Source: Heloderma charlesbogerti
Taxonomy: Eukaryota; Chordata; Lepidosauria; Squamata; Helodermatidae
Reading direction: 5' to 3'
Assembly: GCA_026122225.1 (NCBI GenBank)
Contig: JANEZZ010001900.1
Span: 434,001 to 498,000 of the forward strand
DNA length: 64,000 bases
The position numbers were made by a program, and so were the translations under genes. The notes below the pieces were generated by a model that was given only the letters and a program-made list of their open reading frames with translations, searched no databases and was not told the DNA's origin. Below are positions 10,353 to 22,021 of the stretch, in pieces. The first letter of the stretch is position 1; every line of letters starts with the position of its first letter.

Positions 10353-10439
10353 TACTACATAAATAGGACTACATGCTATTTGCATTCAAGTACTGTGTTT
10401 TCTTGAATGCAAATAGCATGTAGTCCTATTTATGTAGTA
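10353..10439. repeat. Perfect 38-bp inverted repeat with 11-base loop
   Basis: Bases 10353-10390 and 10402-10439 are exact reverse complements (arm begins TACTACATAAATAGGACTAC). The loop is TACTGTGTTTT. The segment GCATTCAAGTACTGTGTTT recurs at 10480-10498. The hairpin lies just left of an RTE insertion. Its perfect symmetry suggests a recent inversion-duplication or a small foldback element; no target duplication was resolved. Confidence 0.85.
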
Positions 10440-10500
10440 CTATGCATAAAAGTATGTATGCACAGTAGTAGTATGCACAGCATTCAAGTACTGTGTTTCC

Positions 10501-10754
10501 TAAAGGCAAAACTGAAGTACTTTGGCCACATAATGAGAAGACAGGATACCCCGGAGAAGATGCTGATGCTAGGGAAAGTGGAAGGCAAAAGGAAGAGGGG
10601 CTGACCAAGGGCAAGATGGATGGATGATATTCTGGAGGTGACGGACTCGACCTTCGGGGAGCTGGGGGTGGTGACAGCCGACAGGAAGCTCTGGCGTGGG
10701 CTGGTCCATGCAGTCACGAAGAGTCGGAAGCGAATGAACGAATAAACCACAACA
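10501..10754 (+). mobile_element. RTE (BovB-like) LINE 3' end with target duplication
   Basis: The + strand codes AKLKYFGHIMRRQDTPEKML, then LMLGKVEGKRKRG, a stop, and WRGLVHAVTKSRKRMNE, the C-terminal region of RTE/BovB ORF2. It ends in ACCACAACA-type repeats usual for this clade. The 11-base duplication ACTGTGTTTCC flanks it (10490-10500 and 10755-10765). It is severely 5'-truncated, and its protein differs clearly from the BovB copy at 43145-44770, so it is another RTE subfamily. Confidence 0.85.
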
Positions 10755-11619
10755 ACTGTGTTTCCACTTATCCTGGGGATTCTGGATTTATAGAATAACA
10801 CAGTAGCTGAGTTTGCAGAATATGACAACCCACCCGACAAAATAAGCCATGCAGTGTGTGCTGTCATCTGAACAAACCACAGTGAACCTGACAGACAATC
10901 AGGCTCACTGTGGGTTGTTCTTCCCCTCCTTCCCCCTTGGTCCTCCTGCCAGCCCTGGTAGGTATCCCAGGGGACTCGGCGGCAGAATCCATGTTGTCTG
11001 CCACCAAGACCTCCCACCACAGGAACCATATCTCCAGTCATGATTCCCAGCTTTATTTTAACATTTTCCCTCTCCACATTTGTGCAAATTGGGGCTGAAA
11101 ATTTTGTTACTTTTTTTGGTGCAAATCTCCCAGTATTTTTAAAATTATTATTATCTTTTTGGATTTTCAAAGTTGCGCAGGTGTGGAACTCCAACTGTCC
11201 AAAATAGATAGGCTTGCCTTGTCCGTTTACCTTGTATGTTTCAGCTATGAAACATGCAAGGTAACTGACAAAAGGGGACTGTATATAGGCTGATTTTACA
11301 GCCTTACAATTGAGAGGTGGGGAAAAGAGGTGCAGATCACCCCCTTAGCAGGGTGATCCCCAGGGTTTTAAGTATTGCCGTGAACCTTGGGAGTGCCCTC
11401 CTAAGAATCCCCACTTGCCCAAGTCCCCAGCATGTGTGCTTCATAGTGAAGTACAAACCACCCCCTTTTCCGCACCTTTTCAGCTTAGCTGTGGCTACAT
11501 TTGACAGCTATCAAAGGAGCTGTCCAGTGTTGCCGTGGTTAGTGCAAACTGGAGGGGAAAGTGGTGAGGTGTATAGATCTCTGTGAAAAAGAGTATCTAT
11601 GACTCTATTTCACAGATAA

Positions 11620-12125
11620 TGTAATGGCCTCGGGAGTGTAACCCAGTCACCTGTAGTTTTAGAGGGGCCTAGAGATCCATAGTGCTCTCTTTAGGTTCAT
11701 TATAAGTGCAATTTCCTTGTTAGTGGGCCTCTGAGGATGTGAGATGAACCAAAGGTCGATAGCGTGGCCTCAGCACATTTCATGGGTTCTGAGTATCTTA
11801 TCAGGCCCTAGGATGTGCCTGAGAAGTGAGGCTATGTTTATGCCAAATTACAGGTGTCTGTGCTGGGAAAGTTCTGATTGTTTTCCTTCTGAACAAGCAC
11901 TGTTAGTCTATGCTGGGAAAGTTGCAGAGTTGAACCCCAGTTAACGAACCCTAATTAATGCTTGCTGCTGTCATGCTGCCTCACTGCTGACATGTATGGT
12001 ATAAAACCCATTTTACCCCATGGCTCTGGGTTCAGAGAAGCTTTCTGATCCAAACATTGGGTACGCCTGTGTGCTGTAAGTACTCAATAAAAGCTCGGAT
12101 CTGGCTTATCATTATCTCAGCACCT
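11620..12125 (+). mobile_element. Probable solo LTR of an endogenous retroelement
   Basis: The segment has LTR promoter architecture: a TATA box TATAAAAC at 12000-12007, followed 79 bases further by the polyadenylation signal AATAAA at 12086-12091. A GT-rich CTGTGTGCTGTAAGTACTC stretch lies just before the signal. No gag or pol frame is adjacent, which suggests a solo LTR left by recombination. Both ends and the target duplication could not be fixed, so the limits are approximate. An unrelated promoter-like intronic sequence remains possible. Confidence 0.45.
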
Positions 12126-12654
12126 CCAAACCTTAGCAGCCCATGGCCAGGGCATACAGAGAACCACATCCCCCCCTTTCCCTCCCGCTTGTCACCCACA
12201 ATGGGTTGTCATGTCGTGCAAACCCAGTCATGGTTTGTCTTACATTCTTAGTAACAGTCAAAATCTGCCCAAATTATTCCTTGTCTAAATTAGTAAATGC
12301 TTCTGTAAAATGCAGAGTGAAAGCTTTTGGTTCAAAGCAGATCTGTGTAATTTGAGAATAGATGAGTTGGACTGATTAACTGAAAACTTGGAACTTTGAT
12401 ACTTTCCACAGCCATTCACATTTTGCCTGTGCCACACCCATTCACAAACTTGCCTCATTCACTGAACTTTAACAAATTGCATATTTCAAGTACTATCTCC
12501 CGTCCTCCATTAAAAACAATACATCCTCATCTACATTTTCCCTTCCCCCATCCAAGACCATTGCCTGAATGTTAGGGATTTAATACAACTAACCATTCTG
12601 TTGTCTTGCAGCATCTGAAAATCTTCAGGAGGGAAATAACCAAATAGTTCCTGA

Positions 12655-13445
12655 GGGGTAACTGACCCCAGGGGTCAGCCTGGGGGTCATTTTGGACTCC
12701 CAGCTGTTCATGGAGGCTCAGGTCCATGGACAGCGCTGTACCAACTCCATCTGATACGGCAGCTGTGCCCCTACCTTCCCGACTATCTGCTCCCATCGGT
12801 AGTACATGCCCTGGTCTCCTCTCATTTAGACTACTGTAATGAGCTCTACGTGGGGTTACCCTTGAAGATGGTTCGGAAGCTGCAGCTGGTACAGAACATG
12901 ACGGCTCACCTGATTAAAGGCAGCCACCGGCGAGATCACATCACTCCAGTGCTGAAGGAGTTGCACTGGTTACCAGTTGTTTTCTGGGCCAAATTCAAGG
13001 TGTTGGTTTTGACCTTTAAAACCCTATATGGTTCCGGCCCAGCCTATCTTAAGGAGCACCTCCAGCAACACCAGACAAGCTGCTTAACAAGATCAGCCTC
13101 GGATGGCCTTCCCTGTGTCCCATCAGCCAGGACAGCTAGACTGGTGGGGACGAGGGAGAGGGGCTTCTCTGTGGTGGCCCCCACTTTGTGGAACTCCCTC
13201 CCTACGGAATTCCGCCATGCCACTCTTTAATGAGCTTCCGCCATGCATTAAAAATGTGGTTGTTCAGGCAGGCATTTGGGGTGGGTTAGGGTATTTTTAG
13301 AAAATTATGTTTTTATTGTATGATTTTATTGTTTTAAACTGTTTTATTACATACTTAGACCATCGCCCAGGGTGGCTGGGTGACCAGCCAGATGGGCAAT
13401 TAATAAATTTAATAAATAAATAAATAAACAAAAAAAAATAAAAAA
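12655..13445 (+). mobile_element. L2-type LINE 3' fragment
   Basis: The + strand frame 12850-13230 encodes GLPLKMVRKLQLVQN, HITPVLKELHWLPVVFWAKF, YGSGPAYLKEHL and RERGFSVVAPTLWNSLP, the conserved C-terminus of L2 ORF2. The 3' UTR carries CCAGGGTGGCTGGGTGACC and ends in an AATAAATAAATA tail to about 13445. It is nearly the same subfamily as the copy at 58851-59476. The 5' truncation point is about 12655. Confidence 0.88.
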
Positions 13446-13599
13446 TAAAAAAAATAACAGTAGTACTTTCTGAAAATGCCTCAGCTGTCACATTTCTGCT
13501 GTGGTATGAAGTTGGTATATAAAATAGCCTGGGCTAGAAGTGTTACAGTATTATACCAGTTAGCAGATAAAGCAGGTCTGCTGTCATTCTTGTTTACTA

Positions 13600-13805
13600 G
13601 GTTGTAATATAAGAATGTTAGAAGAGCCCTGCTTTATCACACTAAAGGGCTGTCTAATCCAGCATCCCAAAGTAGCTTACTAGATGCCTCTGGGAAGCCC
13701 ACAACCAGGATATGAGAGTGATAGCCCTCTCTGCATACTGCCTCGTAACCTGAAGGGTTGCAAATAGCCATCATGACTAGTAGCCATAATATAGAGCAAT
13801 GGAAA
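13600..13805 (-). mobile_element. CR1 3'-end fragment
   Basis: The + strand reads AAGAATGTTAGAAGAGCCCT, then GGGCTGTCTAATCCAGCATC, the reverse complement of the CR1 3' consensus (compare the + oriented end at 9290-9350). It is short and diverged. Confidence 0.6.
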
Positions 13806-14293
13806 GTAAATTGAATCGTATTGTTCATTATGCTCATCTTTGGACAATGGTGTGTGTTAGCTATTTAGGTGGCTTCATTTGTCAACTTGATTTTTAGGTC
13901 AAGCAGTAAAGAATACAAATTACAATAACAATCTTCTAGGGAGAACATTTAATGAAAAATGCAGTTGAGTTGAAGAAACATTTTAATTTCCTGAAAAATA
14001 ATAATGTTCTTGTACATATTCATATCTTAGCACTTTTATAGCCCACTTCTTAGCTTAATTAGTTTGTCTTAAATAGCTCATGGGGTGACCGATATTCGCC
14101 AGGAATGCCATCTGATTCAGTCTGCCACCTACAATACTTCTGTTTGCAAAAGTTGCATTTTAAACATGGGTAGAACGTTTGACCCACCAGTGATAGAGAA
14201 CTCTTAAGTATTAGATGATTTTCCTAAATGTCATAGAGTTTTTATGTTGTACATGCGTTTAGGAATTCTTGATTGGCAAGAAAATTTGTGTGA

Positions 14294-14375
14294 TAGCACA
14301 ATCCTGTGCATGTCTACTCAGAAGAATGAGTTCAATGGGGCTTTCATCCAGGAAAATGTGTATAGGATTGTAGCC
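14294..14375. mobile_element. Short palindromic MITE (Harbinger-like), 82 bp
   Basis: Ends TAGCACAATCC and GGATTGTAGCC are inverted repeats, flanked by TGA on both sides (14291-14293, 14376-14378). The interior has TCTACTCAGAAG and TGAGTTCAATGGGG. It belongs to the family seen at 20431-20516 and 40203-40286. A 3-bp flank fits PIF/Harbinger, though the family name is inferred. Confidence 0.6.
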
Positions 14376-15358
14376 TGAATCAAACATTTTAACTGACCAC
14401 TTTATGTATAAGTTGTGCAAATTTAGTTGAGTTGGAAATTAACACAAGCCAAGTTTGTATATCACATATTGTGGTAAATCTTTATATGTTGCTTTTAACA
14501 TGGTTAGAACACTATGAAGTTCGTGAGCAGTATCCAGTACTACCACTGTGCTTCCACTTGATTTGTTGTGCAAGCAGGATCCACTGGTCATGCAGGAGAA
14601 AGCTAGCAATTCAAAAAGCAATCCCGGAAACAAGTAGAAACACTTGTTTCCGGATTGGGAGAGGTCAGCAGAGCTTCCTTTTGCAACTTCTGCTGACCTG
14701 CCCCATTCTAGAAATGAGCATTTCCACTAGCTTCTGTTTGTTTTTTAAACCACTAGCTCCCTGTTGTGCTAGTTATGGATCCCGTTGGCATGTAGGCAGA
14801 CTTGGATGAGTTCCTGTCTGCCGAGTTCCTTTAGGATAATTCACACAACTACTTCACACAAGTTTCAATTTTCACATGGTAACAAGTTTGCCATTGATGT
14901 GTAGTGCACACATCTAATCAAATTCTATCCTAGCTAGCCAATATGTGATGTATATTTCAGATTACTGATCTGTCATGTGATAATTGCATTTATCACATGA
15001 AAAACATGTTCATGTGATTTTGGACGCAGAGAAGTATATTACCAGCAGGGCCTCAAACCAATGATGGGAAGGTCCAGGCTGGAAAGATTAACAACAAGAA
15101 ATTTATTTAGGGTGCAGTTGAGCCCACGGTTTACTATGCCTAGGCATCATTAAATAAATCACTGGGCCATAATTGTGCCTAGATTACACCCTTTATCAGA
15201 TTGCAGATTTTTATTGGAAAAAAATATTGGTTATATCTAGCATGAAAAGCACATAACAGTCCCCAGTGAGGAATGTATGACTTTGCTGTGAAGATTTAGA
15301 TGACTTATAGTTGCTGTAAAGGATTTTTTAAAAAAATATTCTCTACAATTGTTTTTAG

Positions 15359-15473
15359 CTTTAGACCCAGCTAAAGATCCATGCTTAAAGATGAAATGTA
15401 GTCGTCATAAAGTATGCGTAGCTCAAGATCAACAAACTGCTGTTTGCATTAGCCACCGGAGACTGACGCACAG
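15359..15473 (+). CDS. SPOCK3: SPOCK3 (testican-3) coding exon, start of the follistatin-like segment
   Basis: The exon has 115 coding bases with acceptor TTGTTTTTAG before 15359 and donor GTAAAT from 15474. The first two bases finish a codon split by a phase-1 intron; the last two (AG) start a codon finished by T at 38349 (Ser). It encodes 37 full codons, beginning LDPAKDPCLKMKCSRHKVC and including VAQDQQTAVCISHRRLTH. Testicans are secreted modular proteoglycans of the SPARC family. This part holds the Cys-rich N-terminal half of the follistatin/Kazal-like module. The CSRHKVC..Q..QTAVCISHRRLTH wording distinguishes SPOCK3 from SPOCK1 and SPOCK2 as I know them. The 22.9-kb intron after it is filled with transposons. 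No stop or frameshift is present, so the exon looks functional. Confidence 0.93.
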
Positions 15474-16539
15474 GTAAATATCTCCATGTTATTCATTGGT
15501 TAACAGTAACCAGGACTGTGAATATGGAATTTGTTAACTGCTGCATTTTCATCACATCTCATAGTGGAAGTAAAAAAAAGATGTGCAAGAGTAGGGTTTG
15601 TGAGTGTTTTGAGTATGAAAAGAAAAATCCTTCATGGACTTGCAGAGTAGGGGATTTCAAAAACTTTTCCTACACTGTGCCCATTGACAAAAGGAATGTG
15701 AATGGGATTTGATCCTGTGCAGATCCTACTAATTTTCAGTGAGACTTCAGTTGAAGCACTTCCTGGCTGCCGCCACATTGGATTGCTATGGTCATTTCCA
15801 TATTTATGACAATTGCATGTTCATACCAGTTAAATTTTTTTTAACCTGCTGTGAACTATTGGCTTCATCATTGAGATAATTTCTAAAATCTTTTAGTTGT
15901 ATAATGAAATTAGTGGAGAAACCAACGTTTTTGTCCCAAATGCACTGCTCAAAGCAGAATATGTTCCCCCATGCTCACTTTCAGTGTACACACACATATT
16001 GTAGAGATTCCAGAATTTTAATGTGGCAGTCTGTGTTCTTGTTACTGTGAAAAGTGTTAATATTGATTTCTGAAACTGTCAGATTATTAATGGTAAACAA
16101 ACATATAGTACCATTTTATAAAATTAGGATATGTTGGTTGTATTATCAATGATAGAGCAGCAATATCTTCCCATTAGTAGTACAGTAAAGTATCACACTT
16201 CTCTGAGCACTTTGGGTATAAACTGCTATATGGCATTGGAAAAACAGAGAGAGCTCCATATTCTTCTCCTCATCTCCATAATCAGAAGACAGCCCATATA
16301 CCCTAATGTTATGCAAACAGCACCAGGCTGGCAGGGGTATCTATACTGCCATTTGCCTCCCATGATTGCTGGGACAGCAGTTGTACCACCATGTTTCCTC
16401 ACTGCCTTATAGCCTTATACCTAGGACCAAGACAGGCAGTGGAAATCTGACCTAGCAGTTAGCTTCCTCCATGCTGCTCAAAGTGCAAGAGATCTTAGCT
16501 TTCTCTCAACAAAGCCAGGTTGTTGCTGCTGCTTTTAAA

Positions 16540-16680
16540 AACAATACTTTTTAATGTGTTTTATTATGTGGTTTTATTATTTGTTTAATTTGGTTTTATT
16601 ATGTACATCATCCTGAGAGTTTGGACTGTAGGGCAGCTCATAAACTGAAGAAATGAAATAATGATAAACTGTGAAATGAT
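16540..16680 (+). mobile_element. LINE 3'-tail fragment (L2/CR1 type)
   Basis: Repeated TTTTATTATGTGG/TTTTATTATTTG words are followed by CATCATCCTGAGAGTTTGG and an AT-rich tail ending near AAATGATAAT. This resembles LINE 3' ends elsewhere in the window (compare 13300-13445). It is too short for firm family assignment. Confidence 0.5.
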
Positions 16681-16725
16681 AATCTGATCAGGTCCCTGCT
16701 GCTAGGAGAAAAGAGTCTTCTCTAA

Positions 16726-17982
16726 GGGCTTCTCCACATGGGGCTTTTATCCTGCAAATGAGATTGCTTACTCACAGAAGTTTGCAGGTCCTACACATGA
16801 CGTTGTCAACCTCCAGTGCCTCTTCCATGGTTTCTAGCCATTTCCGCAGCTTAATTTGAAACAGAAATAATGAGGTAATAAAAAGAAGTGGGTTGAATTG
16901 CTTTGAATTAGGGATGGTGGAGAGTTTTTCCCTGAAACTTCGGGGGGCCGAGCGCCAATGTGTTCGGCCCCCCGAATAAGTTTCGGGGAGAAATTCTCCA
17001 CACACCCCTGCCCCCCGCACCCCCCCTGGGACGGGACTTACCTTTCCCGAATGTCCCTCCCGGTGCCGGGTCCCGGCGGCGGTTCGTCGGGTCTTCGTCA
17101 GGGGCGGGGGCGGCAGCCGATCTTTCGACCGGCCGCCGCTGCCATTCCAATAAAAGAAAAAAAATGCCCCCGTGATAGGCTATGTGACGATTAACGTAGC
17201 CTATCATGGCTAGATTTGCAAAGCCAGCCGTGATAGGCTACGTAAATCATCACGTAGCCTATCACGGGTGACTTTAAAAAAAAGAGAAAAAAGCGCGTAC
17301 GGATAATGACGGCCCCCATAGGGAGCCACCATTCACGTTCCTTATTTGGTCGCTGTAGTCTACGTAAAGATTTATGTAGACTACAGCGACCAAATAAGGA
17401 ACGCGAATGGCGGCTCCCTATGGGGGCCGCCATTTACGTACGCACTTTTTTTTTTTAATTCACCAGTGATAGGCTACGTGACGATTTACGTAGCCTATCA
17501 CGGCTGACTTTGCAGATCTAGCCATGATAGGCTACGTTAATCATCACGTAGCCTATCACGGGGGCGTTTTTTTTAAAAAACTTTTTATTTTGCGGCCGGG
17601 CGAGGCGAGGCGCCTCCTCCCCAGCCTGAATTTCGGCCGGGCGAGGCAGGAAGCCTCCCCCCCGGCCTGAATTTCAGCCGGGCGAGGCGGGAAGCCTCCC
17701 CCCCCGGGCTGAACTTCGCAGGGAGAGCAGCGAAGCGCCTCCCCCCCACCGCAAAAAGCTGCGAGACCAGGTAAGTGACTTTCGTGCACCCCTACTTTGA
17801 ATTGGTCCTTATAAAGAGGAAATGGCACCATCTAGTGGCTGTATAATGAAACATATAGAACTCGTAGACAAGGGGCAGGAAAGGGAAGTGCATGTAAAGG
17901 GCCGATCTTAATCCCACAAAGAATCCGGAAGCAGAAGTCCCGGTAAAATCGCGGGATAAAAAGCCTCTATGTGGAGAAGCCC
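16726..17982. mobile_element. Harbinger-like DNA element, interrupted by foldback hAT copy B
   Basis: The left end GGGCTTCTCCACATGGGGC and the right end TATGTGGAGAAGCCC are inverted repeats of about 27-30 bp (extending through TTTTATCC / GGGATAAAA). TAA flanks both sides (16723-16725, 17983-17985), matching the 3-bp TWA duplication of PIF/Harbinger elements. Removing the nested hAT (16909-17794 plus one 8-bp duplication) leaves about 363 bp with no coding frame. Confidence 0.75.
16909..17794. mobile_element. Foldback non-autonomous hAT-type element, copy B (886 bp, inverted orientation)
   Basis: Ends are TAGGGATGGTGGAG and TTTCGTGCACCCCTA, flanked by the exact 8-bp duplication CTTTGAAT (16901-16908, 17795-17802). 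It is the reverse orientation of copies A and C: the CGGGGGGCCGA-type end comes first and the GTAAGTGACTTTCGTGC end last. The core hairpins are at about 17170-17208, 17228-17266, 17464-17502 and 17522-17561 (GATAGGCTACGT type) and 17353-17384 (AGTCTACGTAAA type). It is nested in a Harbinger-like element. Confidence 0.9.
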
Positions 17983-17985
17983 TAA

Positions 17986-20430
17986 GTAACCCAGAACATG
18001 AGGCAGGGGGAGATATCCCAACAGATGCCTCCTAAAGTCAGAGGAGAAATCAGTTATCCTCTCCTGCTGTTGGCACCACATGAGAGTATCCAAATTAAAT
18101 TCTGGCTTTGTGATGGGCAGGACAGCCAATAGCAGCAGAGGAAGACGTTTAAGGTTAACCTGCCACTGTTGTTCCTTTTCCTAAGAATTATTGTGGATTC
18201 TTGCATATCCCAAAGTAAAGTACTCTCCACTGTGTGTTACAGTGGGGATTTCCTTATTACCTGATGTGTGAGACCAGACTCTTGCAATAAAAGCTGGTGT
18301 ATACAGGAAGTACCTCACTGTAACCATTTAATTTGTGGGGGTGGGGAGGTAGTAAATTTGTAAGAATTGTTGAGGCTCCTAGAGCCTTGACAAAGGACTT
18401 GTCCTTATGTCTCATACACATGCATAATTCAAACATGCATTTTACAGGATTTTTTGTTTATAATTCACTGGGACCTATTTGAATGTAAAGGTGCTTCCTT
18501 CCTGCTCAGCACAGTATACGTCCTGATTTAATGGATATTAAGTATAAAAGCAACATGCTAATTGTGAGACTTCAAGTTGCACAGGTTTTCCAGGGTTTCC
18601 AAACCAATGCATGCCTAGAGAGCAGGGTCAGATGCCATTTTTCTATTAGGTCCTCTTGAAAGACAAGTTTATCCTTGACGCCACACAGGCTTCTATCAAG
18701 TTCTGTCAATGCTTGTTCATAATATTTAAACATTTAAATATATTCCTGTATTCTGTTGCTTTTCATTTGATAGATTTCCCTCCAGTAATGCAGCCGTTCT
18801 ATCAAAAAACCCTTTCAATTTATGGGAACACATTTTCATGCCAAATCCTGAAGTTTATGCAGTCATTGGCAGCACAACTCTCAAAATAGATAGCTTTAAT
18901 TGAGTGCACCTGCACTGTTTAGGAAGGCATATGAGTGAGTTTGGTTTTTATTTGTGTTTTTAGTTTTTTCATATTTCACAAAAATACTAGCTTGTTTTTA
19001 TAAATTACAGATTTATTAAGACTTAACACAATTGGTTATCAAGAATCTTTCTTCCTAATAGAGGGAAATAAACACCTGGGCCATTATGGTTCATTCCCCA
19101 TGCAGCCTTAAATCCCCTTGCCTAGTTGAAAGTTGATGGAAGAATATGTTTTCTATATGTGGAAGGTAAAAACATGGGAGTGTCTTGTAGGTCAGTCTAC
19201 CTGCACTGTGTAAAGTGGGTGACAACATGGATACATTGTAATGATGATGATAGACCAGAGGAATTTAGATCATATGTGCACCCCTTGATTAATCTTTTAT
19301 GTAAAATATTGCATATCAGTTAGTATCCACCCTTATTTTCTGCAATTTGTTCAAACCATTGATACCTTTGATGTTGAGTCATGACATCCCCACCCCTCCG
19401 CCCAGTGCTACAAGCAACTTTTGTACTAGTTCGTGAATACATCAATTTAATAGGATAGTGAATTATGGCAAATTATTATGGAGTATTTTAACCATAGTTA
19501 ACAATTTCACCTTAAGGAATTCAAGATTGTCAACTGGCATATTTAATATAATGTATCCTTAGACATTAAATTTTACATATTTTTGAAAGGATACTATATG
19601 TATAATTCAATGATTAAAAAAACCTCTACTGATTTAAGAACAGAGTTAAGGCTATCTCACGTTGGTTGTGGGAAGCTAAGGATGATGCCTTAACAGACAT
19701 GGCCTGTAATCAGTGATGATGTTGTATAATATCACAAACTGGCTTTTTGGAGTTTGAGCCAAATGAGATGCCTTAACTCTTAAACCAGGAGGTTCTTGGA
19801 TCATTAAATTTCTCTATTCATTTGTTTGTTTTTTAAAACAAGGGAATTCCCTCCAAGATATTCTTTCTGGTAAGGCAACCTAAATGGTATGTGAGATTTT
19901 TAAAGCAAATTAAAACTCCAGCAGCTGTGCTTTTTAACAGCATTTGTTGTGGCTTCTCCTTATAGCTCATAGATTTATTCTGTCTGGATGTATAATGAAA
20001 TATGAAAGCGGAGGACACGCAAGCAGGACTGCCCCCATTCCCCTATGGCACCTCTGAAATACAAACCAATGGACAGTGGGTTGAGGAGGGTAAGGTGTTG
20101 CAGTCATTTCCTGTTTTGCAAGAACTAGGACTGAATGTTACCCATCTCTTATCTCACCCTCTTCCTCACCAACTGATATGTGGGCCCCTTCCTCATTCAC
20201 CCAGCAATATCCTCTTCCCCAGCAACTTGCACCAAATGCTGGAATGCCTTCCCACTTTCTACTCCTGCATACTCTGCAACAATTCACTCCCATCCTCACT
20301 AGCTTTTGCCCACAGGCCAACTGCTGAACATTTCTGGCTCTGCCACCTGTAACACTCTTCTCCCCATTGCCTCCAAACTCTCCCTATCTGATATGGTCCA
20401 AATCAGCAACTTTCAAATATATCTCCCTTA
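17986..20430. other. SPOCK3 intron, no confident feature
   Basis: AT-rich sequence without a splice-bounded coding segment. A TGCAATAAAAGCTGG motif at 18284-18298 resembles an LTR polyadenylation region but lacks a TATA box or clear LTR borders. Confidence 0.4.
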
Positions 20431-20516
20431 CTCTGCAATCCTATGCACACTTATCTAGGAGTAAGCCCCATTAAACTCAATGGGTCTTCTGAGTAGATAT
20501 GTCTAGGACTGCACTG
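20431..20516. mobile_element. Short palindromic MITE (Harbinger-like), 86 bp
   Basis: Ends CTCTGCAATCC and GGACTGCACTG are inverted repeats flanked by TTA on both sides (20428-20430, 20517-20519). The interior reads AGGAGTAAGCCCCATTAAAC, then TCAATGGGTCTTCTGAGTAG, which is itself near-palindromic. Same family as 14294-14375 and the partial copies at 21870-21947. Confidence 0.75.
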
Positions 20517-21282
20517 TTAGTGTCAGTTCTTTCCCATTTTCCTATAAAAACACCTTCATACCTTATTGTTATTAATCCATTTATTATTTTCACCACAGAT
20601 CCTAAATGAATGCAGGGAAGGGATGTTGTTGTGCAGTGCTACTCAGAAGTGCATGGGTCACCTCCAAAGGGCATCTTGCAACCCAGTCACTCTCCCAGCA
20701 AGCAATTATTGTTGAGCCATGCTGGTGGGAGGCATGCCACTCTCCTGGGAAAAACCTGGAGTATTGTAACATAATGAGGATTGGAGGCGTTTGGGGCACC
20801 TCTGACCAGTGTTGCACTGCCACTGTCTTGTGCTGTTGTGGATTCTCTTCCCCTTGTTTTCTCTGTCTCCTCTTTTGCTCCCTCCTTCTTCCTCTCTCTG
20901 CCTTACAGACCCTCTCTTGTTCTTTCTTTCTGTCTCTCTCTTCCTCTGACAAGGCTGCCTGAACTCCTCCAGTGCCATCCTGGTGCCTCAACGAAGAGGG
21001 AGTGGTTGAGCCTCTGATTAGCCTTGCACAACAGTTGGAGTGTAGGCAGTTGCAAGGCACCCACCACCACCACCACTTCCATACTTTCATTTGTGATGTG
21101 GGTTGAAAACATGTAGGATGAACAACAGAGAGCCCTTCATCATCTTAAAGTCATTAAAGACTAAAGATTTCTTAAGTATACAGTTTTACAGGCTCCAGCT
21201 CACTTCAGTAAATTAAAAAGAACTCCAGCTCACGAAACCACAACCGCTGCCACCATTACCACCACCATCACTTATTCTTTCG

Positions 21283-21308
21283 CCATCATCATCATCATCA
21301 TCATCATC
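21283..21308. repeat. (ATC)n microsatellite
   Basis: A run of about eight to nine CATCAT units, with loose CCACCA-type triplets before it from about 21240. Confidence 0.9.
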
Positions 21309-21869
21309 CATCTGCTGAAGTTAGCTGTGTACAAGATTCTCTGCTATTTTGTTGCTGTTTTGTGCTGAATACATTTTGCAGCGTGGAGGTTTTATCTGAG
21401 GTAAAAAGTAATGGAAAATTCTGAGAACATGATATGGCATACTTCTGATTCTGCTCCACAAAGAATCCTGTATGGTTGGGAAGTTTACACTTTTCTTTTT
21501 GACTAAGTCCACAGAAATGGCCATGAGAGGATGTGTAATTACTTTGCTTATATTTGGCTAATGTGAACCAGAAATTCAGACAGATATTGAGCGGGGGAAA
21601 ACTTTAAGACTGTGTTGAAACTGCATTGCCTCCCTACCCCTCCCTTCCAGCATTTTTTCCACCTGCTCAGCCAAATCATACCCCTCCAACCATTTCCTTC
21701 ATTTGCAGATAAGTAATTGTTTTAACGAGTGCAGAGATAAATACATGAATAAATTGTCACAATACCAAAATGTACCAATTAGAAGGGGGGAGATATTCCC
21801 TAATGGGGAGAGCACATCCTTATTGACCCAGTTCCCCCAAACTGTCTCCTTTGTTGAATAAATTCATTC

Positions 21870-21947
21870 AAATTCATGCCTACTCAAAAGTAAGCCCGAC
21901 TGAGTTCAGTGGAACTTACTCCCATGTGTGTATAGGATTGCAGCCTT
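21870..21947. mobile_element. Partial palindromic MITE, Harbinger-like family
   Basis: CCTACTCAAAAGTAAGCCC, then GGAACTTACTCCCATGTGTG and GGATTGCAGCC followed by TTA match the family at 20431-20516. The left end is eroded. A further degenerate half copy may follow at 21955-22020 (ACTCAGGAGTAAG). Confidence 0.55.
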
Positions 21948-22021
21948 AGACTATAATTCTATAAACAGTTACTCAGGAGTAAGACACACTAAAATTGATA
22001 AGGTTTACTCCTGACTAAATA

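Noticed and set aside
1..15358. Preceding SPOCK3 exon (N-terminal region ending before Leu-Asp-Pro-Ala-Lys)
   Set aside because: No matching coding segment with a phase-1 donor was seen; it probably lies upstream.
18160..18320. Second solo LTR, based on GCAATAAAAGCTGG
   Set aside because: No TATA box at LTR spacing and no border or duplication; the signal alone is common.
20602..21090. 162-codon minus frame rich in Lys, Arg and Glu
   Set aside because: Composition comes from a CT-rich low-complexity tract (about 20840-20950); no splice signals or conserved domain.
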